A stretch of 64,000 nucleotides of DNA from Bacteroidales bacterium 52_46 (GTDB lineage Bacteria; Bacteroidota; Bacteroidia; Bacteroidales; Muribaculaceae): the NCBI GenBank assembly GCA_001915385.1, contig MNQK01000035.1, positions 1-64,000 on the forward strand, read 5' to 3'. Both the position numbers and the translations under genes were made by a program. This document shows, one piece after another, positions 25,314-33,755 of the stretch. The notes below the pieces were generated by a model, which saw only the letters and a program-made list of their open reading frames with translations, was not told the DNA's origin and did no database searches. Position 1 is the first letter of the stretch; the number at the start of each line of letters is the position of its first letter.

Positions 25314-25543
25314 TCATTCAAATTTTATTTCCCAGGTACCTTTCTTTGTAGCTCCTTTACGACAAAGAAATACACCTTTGTTTTCCATTTTCTTACTCAA
25401 AGTCAGCACCTGATCTATGGTCAGATTCAATTCTTCAGCCATCTTGGACAATGTTATAGAGGGCATTGTTATAATCAGAGACAGCAGATTGCATTGAACT
25501 TCAGTCAAATCGCGACTATTGGTGACTTCATCTATTTCTTTGG
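25314..25543 (-). pseudogene. out-of-frame winged-helix C-terminus of the AlbA_2 protein
   Basis: The minus-strand frame runs on from the end of the 510-residue AlbA_2 gene in the -1 frame. It reads KEIDEVTNSRDLTEVQCNLL, a winged-helix segment (ITLSKMAEELNLTIDQVLTL), and ends WEIKFE. Such AlbA_2/HATPase proteins commonly end in a winged helix, so this looks like their missing tail. Joining the frames at CCCAAAG (25544-25538) gives one 583-residue protein. It is either a decayed gene or a site of -1 recoding. Confidence 0.6.
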
Positions 25544-27064
25544 GGAGTTCTTTGGTTTCTTTGGGATTTTATTATTCTTCCATTCCGTTGCAGCTTCTGT
25601 TAAGCGGTATTTCTGTTGAGGATGGCTGGGGGTATCAGGGTAGAGCCGTTCTATTGCTCCATCTGCTAACGCAGGATTAAGATAGAACTTACGGAAATGT
25701 CTTATGTTCTTTAGCCCACACAACTCTGCGAGTTCCGCCGCTGTCATAAACTCATCTGTGCCTTTCTCAATCAAGGTCTGAACTGGTATGGAACTGGTAT
25801 GGAACTGGTGCGTTACTGGTATGGTACCGGTATGTTGCTTTGGGGAAACTGGGTGGGTATTCGTGCCTTGTTCAGAGGATGATTTTCCGGGACGTTTGAA
25901 GGAGACGATTACGAAGCCGCCGTCCCAACGCCATGTGGGCTCCTCAACGCCTTGTTCGCGGCAGGCATCCATTATGCGTTTGGCTCCCGATCCCCAGCTT
26001 TCCAGATAGGTTGACTTATACAGAGCTTCGGCAATCTTCAGATTGTAGGGATAGGATTCATGTGGCTCCTTGATGGATTCGGGCGATATTTGAGGTGGAA
26101 ATATGCCGGGATTGGCAATCTCTATGCGGTCATCGTAGATTGCGATACTTCCTGTCAGATTATGTTTCTCCCATTGACGATGGCATAGACTGTTAATTAA
26201 TGCCTCGCGTAAAGCGTGATACGGCACTTCAAGTCGTTCCTCGCGTTGCAGGCTATGGTTAGTAATCTTCCCGCTGAGATTGAGGTGCTTGAAGAAGAAG
26301 GCCATACCAGCGTCAAGCAGGTCGAAGAAGTTACCCTCTGCTCGTTGGTTGTCGATAAACTCATTCTTATCCGTACCCAAGAACCGGGCCATCCGAAGTC
26401 GAAACTGCGGATACTCTTCGATATTGTTTGAGAAAAGCATCACCGCTCCATTGGTCGGATTGCCGTTTTTCAGCAGATTCCATTTCGCCAACGTGTCGTC
26501 AATCGGTGCACTCATAGCGCTTGCCGGTATTCGACCGCCCTCCACGCCAAGCCTGATGCACCCTCTGATATGCTTCTCGTTCAAGTCGGCAAGCGTAACG
26601 CCATCGGCCATCTGACGCTCCCACGCATACATCTGAGGCTGATGCGCCCGTATTCGTTCATCATACATCTCATGCGGCATTACCTTCGTTGTGCTTTCGA
26701 CTTTATAATACGGGCATCCGTGGAAAGTATGTGGTCGTTCTCCCCATACCCAGCCGTCAAAATGCATGGCAATCACTTTATTCTCCGGTCGGTCAGGCAC
26801 ATCAACGTAATGAATCTTCACATCGACCGCGGGCTCTAATCCGGTGATGGCTTGGGCTATCTCTTGCTGTGTTGAGTCAGTAACTTCCTGTCCTAATATT
26901 TTAAGCGACTTTGACGCAATTCCGAAAATCAACCAACCGCCATCTGTGTTAAGAAACGCACACGCCGAGTGCATACCGTCTTTCAGTTCGCCGGTAGACT
27001 TCTTCACCTCCAGAGTCCGCGACTCGTCCGCCGCAATCAGTGCTTTTATATCGTCAACAGTCAT
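25532..27064 (-). CDS. Schlafen/AlbA_2-domain ATP-binding protein
   Basis: The 510-residue protein starts with an AlbA_2 (Schlafen-type) domain (residues 1-130; ESRTLEVKKSTGELKDGMHS, LNTDGGWLIFGI). The middle carries a divergent GHKL ATPase (HATPase_c_4; REALINSLCHRQW, IEIANPGIFPP, SWGSGAKRIMDAC). A helix-turn-helix-like region lies near the end (TAAELAELCGLKNIRHFRKF). Members act as putative DNA-binding regulators or in defence islands. It is 134 bp downstream of the radical SAM gene on the same strand, and its natural C-terminal winged helix lies out of frame beyond the stop. Confidence 0.8.
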   Translation of the reverse strand: MTVDDIKALIAADESRTLEVKKSTGELKDGMHSACAFLNTDGGWLIFGIASKSLKILGQEVTDSTQQEIAQAITGLEPAVDVKIHYVDVPDRPENKVIAMHFDGWVWGERPHTFHGCPYYKVESTTKVMPHEMYDERIRAHQPQMYAWERQMADGVTLADLNEKHIRGCIRLGVEGGRIPASAMSAPIDDTLAKWNLLKNGNPTNGAVMLFSNNIEEYPQFRLRMARFLGTDKNEFIDNQRAEGNFFDLLDAGMAFFFKHLNLSGKITNHSLQREERLEVPYHALREALINSLCHRQWEKHNLTGSIAIYDDRIEIANPGIFPPQISPESIKEPHESYPYNLKIAEALYKSTYLESWGSGAKRIMDACREQGVEEPTWRWDGGFVIVSFKRPGKSSSEQGTNTHPVSPKQHTGTIPVTHQFHTSSIPVQTLIEKGTDEFMTAAELAELCGLKNIRHFRKFYLNPALADGAIERLYPDTPSHPQQKYRLTEAATEWKNNKIPKKPKNSPKK

Positions 27065-27198
27065 TTATAATATTCTTATTTTTAAATCTTACAACTCTTA
27101 CCTTGTATTTTTAAGATAATGATTATGAGTTATATATCTTTCATATTATATAGACTCATTCTTGATTCAAAAAAACAGTGGTGCTCAACTCGATAAAT

Positions 27199-29106
27199 TC
27201 ATTTTTTATTAACGCTTTCCTCGTATTGCTTTTTCATCTTGTACAATTCAGAAGATGGGTCTGCAATATCACCACGATAGTTCTTATAAAAGGATAAGAC
27301 GTATCGTACTTTTTCATTCTCAGTTAGTGCATTGATGTCGTTGAAATTATTTTTATAAATAATATTCAGCGCTTCTTCTCTTTCAGTATCTGATAATGAC
27401 GCCATAGCCTTTCTCCAACTATCTGTGTAACCAAGGTGTTCGAAAAAGAATCGGAAAAGGAGGAATGTTTCCGGCATAATGAGAAGTTCCATAAATTCTT
27501 TGGTATCCTTACCAAAAGCCTTTTCAAAAAATGAAACTCCACGTCCAATTTTTCCCTTGGTTGCGTTTAATATAGCTTGAACAGCCCTAATGTATTTTCT
27601 ATTCCAGTGCTCGCCTATATAGTCGCGGTCATGGCTGTGTTCATCTCGGATTGGATGATATTTCATCGGAAACGAATAGATACTTACATCCAACTCCTCG
27701 CAAAGCAGAACATTGACACGCATACGATAATACAAATCTTCCGGATAGTCTTTGAAGTTATACAGTAGGTAATTTGAGAAATCTCGGATGCCGTGTGCGT
27801 GGCTGAGTTTCAATGCTTTTATATAGGCAGTTTCCGTCTTAACATCATCAAAAGCGATTCTAAGAGGACGAATAGGGATTTGCGCTAATAACGAAACACG
27901 CTCCTCGTTGAATAAACGAGCGTCAACGCCTTGGTTAAAATCTATGTATCTTAGTCTGCCTTTCAGTTTGGAGTATTTCTTTTCGAAATATTGAGAAAAA
28001 AACAGATAGGTTCGGATGATAGCTTCTTTAGTACATGTGAGATGGTGAAGTAAGCCGTTCTCTTTTCTTACATTGAAAATCTTGGTACGGGTGTCTGCAT
28101 TAAGCGATTTCCATTCGTTCAAATCCTGAAGGAGCTTCCAACATTTACGAATATATGCCCTATCATTGATGCCGAGGCGAAGATTGCGAACAGCTAAATA
28201 ATACTGATTCGGCTCAATATATTTAGCCCCAGGAACAAAACCGCATGATTTTATATCTTCTATAATATGAGGAAAATCTACAGAAGCTAATACGTTGTTA
28301 TCCATCAGCAAGAGATTTTGCTGATCCCCGTATATCCGTCTTGTGCGATCAATTCTTTCCTTTAAGGGAATGTATGACCTAAAATAAGGTTCAAGAGTGG
28401 GAACTGCACAAAATGGACATTTTCTAATGCAACCTCGCGTTGTATAACTAAAAAATGCCCCACTGTCAACATATACGTAGTCAATTTCATCAAGAATAGA
28501 ATAATCAAGAGGCAACTCATCAATTATATAGTCATTGTCCTCGTCAATCCCTTCTTTCAAGAGAACACCACAATGCGGTTTAATGCCTGTTGCTTTTTCG
28601 ATTTCTTTAGGTTGTATAGAAGCGAGAACGCCGCCCACCATTAGATGTTTTGGGTCTTTTACAAGACCTTTGGCAAACAGGATGGTTTCTATCGTAATAT
28701 CCCAATAGAAAGTAAAAAGGGTTGTAACACATACCCAATCCCATTTGGGATGTTGTAGGTATTTTTTTTTGTGGTAATAATCTTTATAATAATTAACCCA
28801 CGGCGTCAGTAAAGGCTTGCTTTCGGAATCCGAGAGCCCAATTTGCTCCAGGAATTGCGACCTGCGAGTCTTAATATAACTTGCTATTTTATCAGAACGT
28901 AATTTCCAATTAATGGAACTATCTATCTTAGTGAGTTGATTAACACAGTCAGACGTAATATCATTAATCAGAAATTCCTTTAAATCACCTTTGTAAAAAA
29001 CGACATTATCCCCCCTCATACGAAAGTATGTGGCCAATTTCATTAGACCGATGGGGGGGAATTTGTTTTTATAATTAGGCTCTAACAATAAGACATTGCG
29101 ATTCAT
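27199..29106 (-). CDS. radical SAM protein of the HerA/GHKL cluster
   Basis: The 635-residue protein has the cluster-binding motif C226-IRK-C230-PF-C233 after a TTRG segment, which defines a radical SAM enzyme with a 4Fe-4S cluster. The N-terminus (VLLLEPNYKNKFPPIGLMKL) resembles the cobalamin-binding-type Rossmann domain of B12-dependent radical SAM proteins, but the DxHxxG cobalamin motif is not evident. The long C-terminal part (about residues 400-635) is helical and unfamiliar. Its ATG overlaps the GHKL ATPase stop by 4 nt (ATGA), so the two are translationally coupled. The reaction is unknown. Confidence 0.8.
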   Translation of the reverse strand: MNRNVLLLEPNYKNKFPPIGLMKLATYFRMRGDNVVFYKGDLKEFLINDITSDCVNQLTKIDSSINWKLRSDKIASYIKTRRSQFLEQIGLSDSESKPLLTPWVNYYKDYYHKKKYLQHPKWDWVCVTTLFTFYWDITIETILFAKGLVKDPKHLMVGGVLASIQPKEIEKATGIKPHCGVLLKEGIDEDNDYIIDELPLDYSILDEIDYVYVDSGAFFSYTTRGCIRKCPFCAVPTLEPYFRSYIPLKERIDRTRRIYGDQQNLLLMDNNVLASVDFPHIIEDIKSCGFVPGAKYIEPNQYYLAVRNLRLGINDRAYIRKCWKLLQDLNEWKSLNADTRTKIFNVRKENGLLHHLTCTKEAIIRTYLFFSQYFEKKYSKLKGRLRYIDFNQGVDARLFNEERVSLLAQIPIRPLRIAFDDVKTETAYIKALKLSHAHGIRDFSNYLLYNFKDYPEDLYYRMRVNVLLCEELDVSIYSFPMKYHPIRDEHSHDRDYIGEHWNRKYIRAVQAILNATKGKIGRGVSFFEKAFGKDTKEFMELLIMPETFLLFRFFFEHLGYTDSWRKAMASLSDTEREEALNIIYKNNFNDINALTENEKVRYVLSFYKNYRGDIADPSSELYKMKKQYEESVNKK

Positions 29107-30698
29107 TGTGTTATCTGCCTTTCTATTGTATTAAGCAGGGCTTCTCGCAGCGATTCATCTGCAAGAGCCAGCCCTATAGCTGCGTAGATTCGCCCGATGA
29201 GCTTCTTTTCTTTTTTTGAGAACGAAGAATATTCGGGCTTATCAGTTCTATATTTGATTTTAGATTTTGTGGAATCTTCAGGAGACTCCCCTCTCTCCTT
29301 AGGTTTTGACGGAGGCACCGGAGGTGTAGACTGCGGTTTTAATCGGTCTATAACATTAATAAGAGGCGACTTCGATTCTTTAATCTTCTTTGTGACGTTT
29401 GCAAGTTGTTTTTTAGCCTGAACTTCTTTCTTTTCTTGCGTTTCAAGCTGATGTTGCAAATCATCTTTTTCTTTCTGACTGGTATATCCGTTCCTTTCTT
29501 TTTCTTCTATCTTTGCTCGTAACTCAGAGCCTCTTTGCAATGTGGTTGCGCTTGAACGAAGTTTTTGTGCGTCATAACATAAATCTTTCAGTTTGAGAAA
29601 ATCTTGTCTAATCCGACGCTCAAAATCTGTGCACTCTGGGCTTTCTCCAAAATAATCTCGACGTGAGTTCGGGATAAGCCCCTTACTTATGGCATGAATT
29701 TCTCCGAAATAATAAAAAGAAAAACGTTGGTCTTCAGTCTTTGTAAAGAATTTTTTGCAAATTTCTTCATCTCCAATCTGAATGTTTTCTTTTCTTAATC
29801 GAATGCCACGAGCAATATTTATTGGTTTCATCTGTCCCTTAAGACATGAAATAGAATACCAACCCCAATAAATAATGTCTCCGTTATCATCCTTAGCAAG
29901 AAGAAATTTTATGCTAAGGATGTCATCGATTTTCTTTTTCCCACCACTTGCTTCGTCGTATATGACACTGGTGTATGGCTTATAGATTTGGTCGCCATTG
30001 ACAAGAATATTATATGTATCGACCTCAATGTTATTTTCTTTTTTAAAATCGTTTATAACATTGCGATACATAAACTGAGAAGACAAATCAACAGGAGCAA
30101 CCATAGACAGGTATTCAGTTACACTGTTAATGTCTAACAGCTCATCAGAGGTTACATCTTCAAGAATTACTTTGAAATAATGCTCCTCTGCCTGTTCTTT
30201 TTGAGTTTCTAACTCGGTTACTCTCTCAAGAACTTCAACCGCTTGCTCGTGTGAAGAACGGTCGTTAATTATGAATTTAAGTAATTCTGAATCCCATGTC
30301 ATAATTGATTTCACGGGTTCGCCTTTAAAAGAGGTCTCGAAAATCAATCTTGTGCAGTAGCCCAATCCTCCTAATCGACCGATACCTCGGAAGCCTTTAT
30401 CTTCCCCCCTTTTTTTAGTGGAATGAGCAATATTCCGAAGAATAGGCATGACCTGCAATTGACTTATGCCAGTCGCATTGTCTGATATTGAAATTCTTCG
30501 CTTATCGGGGTCTATGTCTACAAAAATGTTGCTCTCTGCCTTAGTGATAATACGATCTCTAATAGCATTGTCGATAGCATCAGCTGAGTTCTGTATATAT
30601 TCGCGGTAGATGAATCGGCAATCCTCATACATTCCAAGTGTCAGGGACTCAATAACATCTTTACCTATCTGAGGCGTTTGATCCGTTATATCACTCAT
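29103..30698 (-). CDS. GHKL ATPase, Hsp90/MORC-like, with coiled coil
   Basis: The 531-residue protein shows the N box EYIQNSADAID (residues 33-43), the G1 motif ISDNATGIS (71-79) and the G2-like glycine segment GFRGIGRLGGLGYC (102-115), as in Hsp90, MutL and MORC ATPases. A charged coiled coil spans about residues 375-450. A proline-rich linker (PQSTPPVPPSKPKERGESPE) and a small helical end follow. The start overlaps the HerA stop by 8 nt. Prokaryotic MORC-like proteins have been linked to restriction-type systems, which supports a DNA-clamp or remodelling role here. Confidence 0.8.
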   Translation of the reverse strand: MSDITDQTPQIGKDVIESLTLGMYEDCRFIYREYIQNSADAIDNAIRDRIITKAESNIFVDIDPDKRRISISDNATGISQLQVMPILRNIAHSTKKRGEDKGFRGIGRLGGLGYCTRLIFETSFKGEPVKSIMTWDSELLKFIINDRSSHEQAVEVLERVTELETQKEQAEEHYFKVILEDVTSDELLDINSVTEYLSMVAPVDLSSQFMYRNVINDFKKENNIEVDTYNILVNGDQIYKPYTSVIYDEASGGKKKIDDILSIKFLLAKDDNGDIIYWGWYSISCLKGQMKPINIARGIRLRKENIQIGDEEICKKFFTKTEDQRFSFYYFGEIHAISKGLIPNSRRDYFGESPECTDFERRIRQDFLKLKDLCYDAQKLRSSATTLQRGSELRAKIEEKERNGYTSQKEKDDLQHQLETQEKKEVQAKKQLANVTKKIKESKSPLINVIDRLKPQSTPPVPPSKPKERGESPEDSTKSKIKYRTDKPEYSSFSKKEKKLIGRIYAAIGLALADESLREALLNTIERQITQ

Positions 30699-32349
30699 AA
30701 TATTTGTATATTGGGAGTGGGAAGTTAATATTAAGCATAGAGCGGAATACCGGATTTTGGATAATGTATTCGCCTTGCTTTAATCTCGTCAGCATCGTTT
30801 TGTAAACCGAAGGAACGAAACGAAAATCTTCCTTGGTAATCTCAATTGCGTTTGTTCTGCCAAAGGCCTGAGTGGCGCAGTTTCCCTTAACTCGTTTGAA
30901 AATGTCACTAACGAATTGTTCCGCGCCGAAAAGGATGATACCCAAAGAGCGGCCTCGTTCGGTTATATCAAGCAACTGCCTCAAAATAGGCGAAGACTTT
31001 GGAACATCGTTGGATGCATACTTGTTAAGCTCATCGATGAAGATGATAATTCTATCAGGAATTTCAGACTCATCTCTATTGGGACTGCCCATTTTAAGAT
31101 TATAAACGGCTCTCATGACGTCTCCGAAAACGAACCCCTGTGATTCTTCATCAAGTTTAGCGATGTCTATAACCAAGACATCGTTTTTCTTGATTTGCGA
31201 AATTTGGTCTCTCAGTCTAACGCTCTTTCCATCATTGCCTAGTTGCTCGGTAAACATCTGACGGCACTTTTGGAAGCTCTTATTAAATAAGCGATAAAAC
31301 TTACGCCAACTTAGAACGGAAATGGATTTATCCGAACTTGCAGTTTTAGTTTGTGTCTGCTCGTATAGGACAGACTTGAAAGCGTCCCAACTATCTATCC
31401 CATTGAATTTACCGCTATTTGATAGAATAACATTAATGATAGATTCAATGGTTTCGTTAGGGTCATCGATATTTGCAAAGAGGAGGTCAAGACATTCTTT
31501 GTCCTCATCAGTTTCAAAAAGATATTTGTATTGAAATGCCTTTTTCGCCTCTAAACGATCCTTTATATTTTCCTTTTTATCGTAGGAATATGCGGTGTAG
31601 TCCTTAGAGTAAGGATAGAAATATGTAACTTGCCTAAACGGACACATTTCCATTCCAAGGATGTCGTAGATTGGACGGATGGCCTTTATTTCATCTGGTC
31701 TCTCGTTAATTTCATCCACGTGCAATAAATCAGTTCCCTTAACATTCATCATTATAAAAGCAACTGATTCCTTTTGCTTCTTCATGTGCACATCCTGTAA
31801 TGCTTTCATCAAAAACATCGCGTATGAAGTCTTTGAGGCAAGCCCTGATATTCCCGAAATATTGAGATGTGCTCCTTCGGGGCCTATGAGAAAATGGGAA
31901 TTAAAATTAACCGGCAGTAGTTTTGCATTGTTTTCATCATACATCTTGATATATCCGGCAGGGATTGGATGTTTGATGTCGTTGAGACCCAGAGCCATTT
32001 TAATTTCAGGTTCAGATGCTAAGGATACTTTTCGACCTTCTTGAACTGGGATATATATGCCTTTATCGTTTCCGACGACCTTGCATCGAACATAATTCAT
32101 ACCTATGCGCTCAGTATATGAGTGAGATTCAACATCTCCAAAGTCACTGGAGATATAACCTGCTAAAGCACTTGGAGAATCAGTCATATGAGAGATTTCT
32201 TCAACCACGCCAAAGCTTTTAGAGTCATTTATATGTTCTACAACCACTACATCAAAGGGCTTAAGTTTTAAGTCCTTTTTCGTCCAGAATGTGAAATCCT
32301 CAATCGTGGATGGTTGCTTTTCTGTTGCGATGATTTTGCCTATAACCAT
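30691..32349 (-). CDS. HerA-like hexameric DNA translocase
   Basis: The product is 552 residues from ATG 32349 (MVIGKIIATEKQ). A HAS-barrel N-terminus (to about residue 100; FDVVVVEHINDSKSFGVVEE) precedes a RecA-like core. The P-loop is atypical: GISGLASKTS near residue 168, where the usual GK-S/T reads SKTS. Walker B is IIIFIDELNKYA near 436, followed by the ERGRSLGIILFGAEQF segment with the Arg/Gln sensors of the HerA-FtsK family. HerA pumps DNA and works with NurA, whose homologue lies immediately upstream (9 bp). The low-GC composition differs from the flanks. Confidence 0.8.
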   Translation of the reverse strand: MVIGKIIATEKQPSTIEDFTFWTKKDLKLKPFDVVVVEHINDSKSFGVVEEISHMTDSPSALAGYISSDFGDVESHSYTERIGMNYVRCKVVGNDKGIYIPVQEGRKVSLASEPEIKMALGLNDIKHPIPAGYIKMYDENNAKLLPVNFNSHFLIGPEGAHLNISGISGLASKTSYAMFLMKALQDVHMKKQKESVAFIMMNVKGTDLLHVDEINERPDEIKAIRPIYDILGMEMCPFRQVTYFYPYSKDYTAYSYDKKENIKDRLEAKKAFQYKYLFETDEDKECLDLLFANIDDPNETIESIINVILSNSGKFNGIDSWDAFKSVLYEQTQTKTASSDKSISVLSWRKFYRLFNKSFQKCRQMFTEQLGNDGKSVRLRDQISQIKKNDVLVIDIAKLDEESQGFVFGDVMRAVYNLKMGSPNRDESEIPDRIIIFIDELNKYASNDVPKSSPILRQLLDITERGRSLGIILFGAEQFVSDIFKRVKGNCATQAFGRTNAIEITKEDFRFVPSVYKTMLTRLKQGEYIIQNPVFRSMLNINFPLPIYKYYE

Positions 32350-32358
32350 ATGCAAGAA

Positions 32359-33015
32359 TTAAAACAGATTTAAGAAGAAATAGTCACTATGGAATCGACT
32401 TTTGCAATAGTATTCAGTCATATAAACTGGATAAAGATGATTTGCCCATCGTGCATCCGTGCCATAGCATACGGGGTTTCTTTCGTTAATCAAGTTGGCA
32501 GAAATGGTGTCTATTTCATCGGTAGAGAGTCCAAATTCATTCTCATGCCCTGTCATAAGCATTTTTTCAACCTTGATTATGCCAGCATAAGGAGATTCCG
32601 ATTTGCTCAAGTCTCTTATCCGAATATACCACACTGCAAAGTTTACATTACCCCATTCGTCTCCCGGTTTCCAAAGAAACGCAGGAGTTCTATGATAGAG
32701 CGGTAATCGAGCAATCTGACCCGCACTGCTCTGGTCTTTAATATCACGCATAAAATTGGGATTAAATTTTTTTGAAACCCCAATAACATGGCGGTAATTG
32801 TTTCGAATTTTAGACAACTCCTTAAAATTACCAGTCTTCAACGGCTTATATTGAATAGAGCCATCTTTAATTAAGTAACTGTCTTGATTAACCAGACGTT
32901 TGCTGACCAAGTATGAAACAATCCTCTTTTCGCAATCAATCATCTCATCTTGAATACGAGCAATGCCCTTATTCTCATAGGTTTCTCCAAAATCAAGCTT
33001 TGTGGGATAGAACAA
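32359..33015 (-). CDS. NurA-like nuclease, C-terminal part after an in-frame amber codon
   Basis: This frame is the direct, same-frame continuation of the gene at 33022-33555 beyond the TAG at 33024-33022. A TTG at 33015 could restart translation, but no ATG is near. It carries the second NurA-type DGS motif (YLIKDGSIQYKPL) and a C-terminal segment NHLYPVYMTEYYCKS that resembles the conserved end of NurA. The usual L-x-AH histidine is not seen. Read through the amber codon, the whole protein has 397 sense codons, the usual NurA size. The split therefore cuts the active site in two. Confidence 0.65.
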   Translation of the reverse strand: MFYPTKLDFGETYENKGIARIQDEMIDCEKRIVSYLVSKRLVNQDSYLIKDGSIQYKPLKTGNFKELSKIRNNYRHVIGVSKKFNPNFMRDIKDQSSAGQIARLPLYHRTPAFLWKPGDEWGNVNFAVWYIRIRDLSKSESPYAGIIKVEKMLMTGHENEFGLSTDEIDTISANLINERNPVCYGTDARWANHLYPVYMTEYYCKSRFHSDYFFLNLF

Positions 33016-33021
33016 AACTTT

Positions 33022-33555
33022 CTATAAAAAGATGCCTGCGTTTTTTAATAGAGGAAGTTCATTAAGTTTGTTCCTAAGGTTGCCAAAGAATATCTCGTGA
33101 TCAATCCCCTCTCCATTTGCTTTTACAGGAAGACAAACGACTGGATATGACTCTTCTATAATGTGCCTGAATCCAGCGAACAAATTATCGTCAGTCATAT
33201 CGCGGCAGCAACAAGCCACCGATATTTGACCGCTGACAATAGGGAAAACTTGCTTATCATACTGGATATCGTCAACTTTGTAAACACGTCGAGACCCATC
33301 AAGGAAAAATTTGAATAAAGGAGGTCCTTGTATACAAATTTCAGCACGGCGTCTTAAATCTCGTGGTTTCGGGTCATGAACATCCTCTGCGTACTCCTTA
33401 AGATTTATAAAGGTTTGTGAATCGCCCTCATATTCTATCGTGGGGGCGGCCACAGTATCATAGCAATACTTAAAGGATGTGAAGCATTCTCCCTGAGTTT
33501 CTGCTGCGATGTACTTTAATATCTTAGTCATACAAATTTCAAAGGTGTTGGACAT
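33022..33555 (-). CDS. NurA-like 5'-3' nuclease, N-terminal part ending at an amber codon
   Basis: The product is 177 residues from ATG 33555 (MSNTFEICMTK); a later ATG at 33531 is possible. It includes FKFFLDGSRRVYKVDD, which matches the NurA metal-binding Asp motif (DGS), and a beta-rich middle. It ends at TAG (33024-33022), after which the same frame continues for 220 more codons. NurA and HerA form a DNA end-resection machine. As first gene of the operon with HerA, GHKL ATPase and radical SAM, this would be the effector nuclease. Whether the stop is a mutation, an assembly error or read through cannot be told here. Confidence 0.65.
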   Translation of the reverse strand: MSNTFEICMTKILKYIAAETQGECFTSFKYCYDTVAAPTIEYEGDSQTFINLKEYAEDVHDPKPRDLRRRAEICIQGPPLFKFFLDGSRRVYKVDDIQYDKQVFPIVSGQISVACCCRDMTDDNLFAGFRHIIEESYPVVCLPVKANGEGIDHEIFFGNLRNKLNELPLLKNAGIFL

Positions 33556-33571
33556 CAAGTCGTATGTTATG

Positions 33572-33579
33572 CAAAGTTA
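33572..33579 (-). promoter_or_regulatory. -7 element of the nurA-herA-GHKL-radical SAM operon
   Basis: TAACTTTG reads on the minus strand at 33579-33572. The -33 region is TTA rather than TTG. The implied leader is only about 10 nt to ATG 33555, or about 34 nt to ATG 33531, which slightly favours the later start. Confidence 0.5.
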
Positions 33580-33755
33580 GCTATTTTTCGCGAGATTAAC
33601 GGTATGCAATCTTAAAAATCTACGAATTGAGTCAAACAAACCATGTTTTTCGACATATTTCCCCACATACGCAAAATTAGCAATTAGATATGAAAGCAAC
33701 AAACAATTTCTTAAAAACAAAATAAAAAACTGAATTTTGACATATCTACTTGCTA

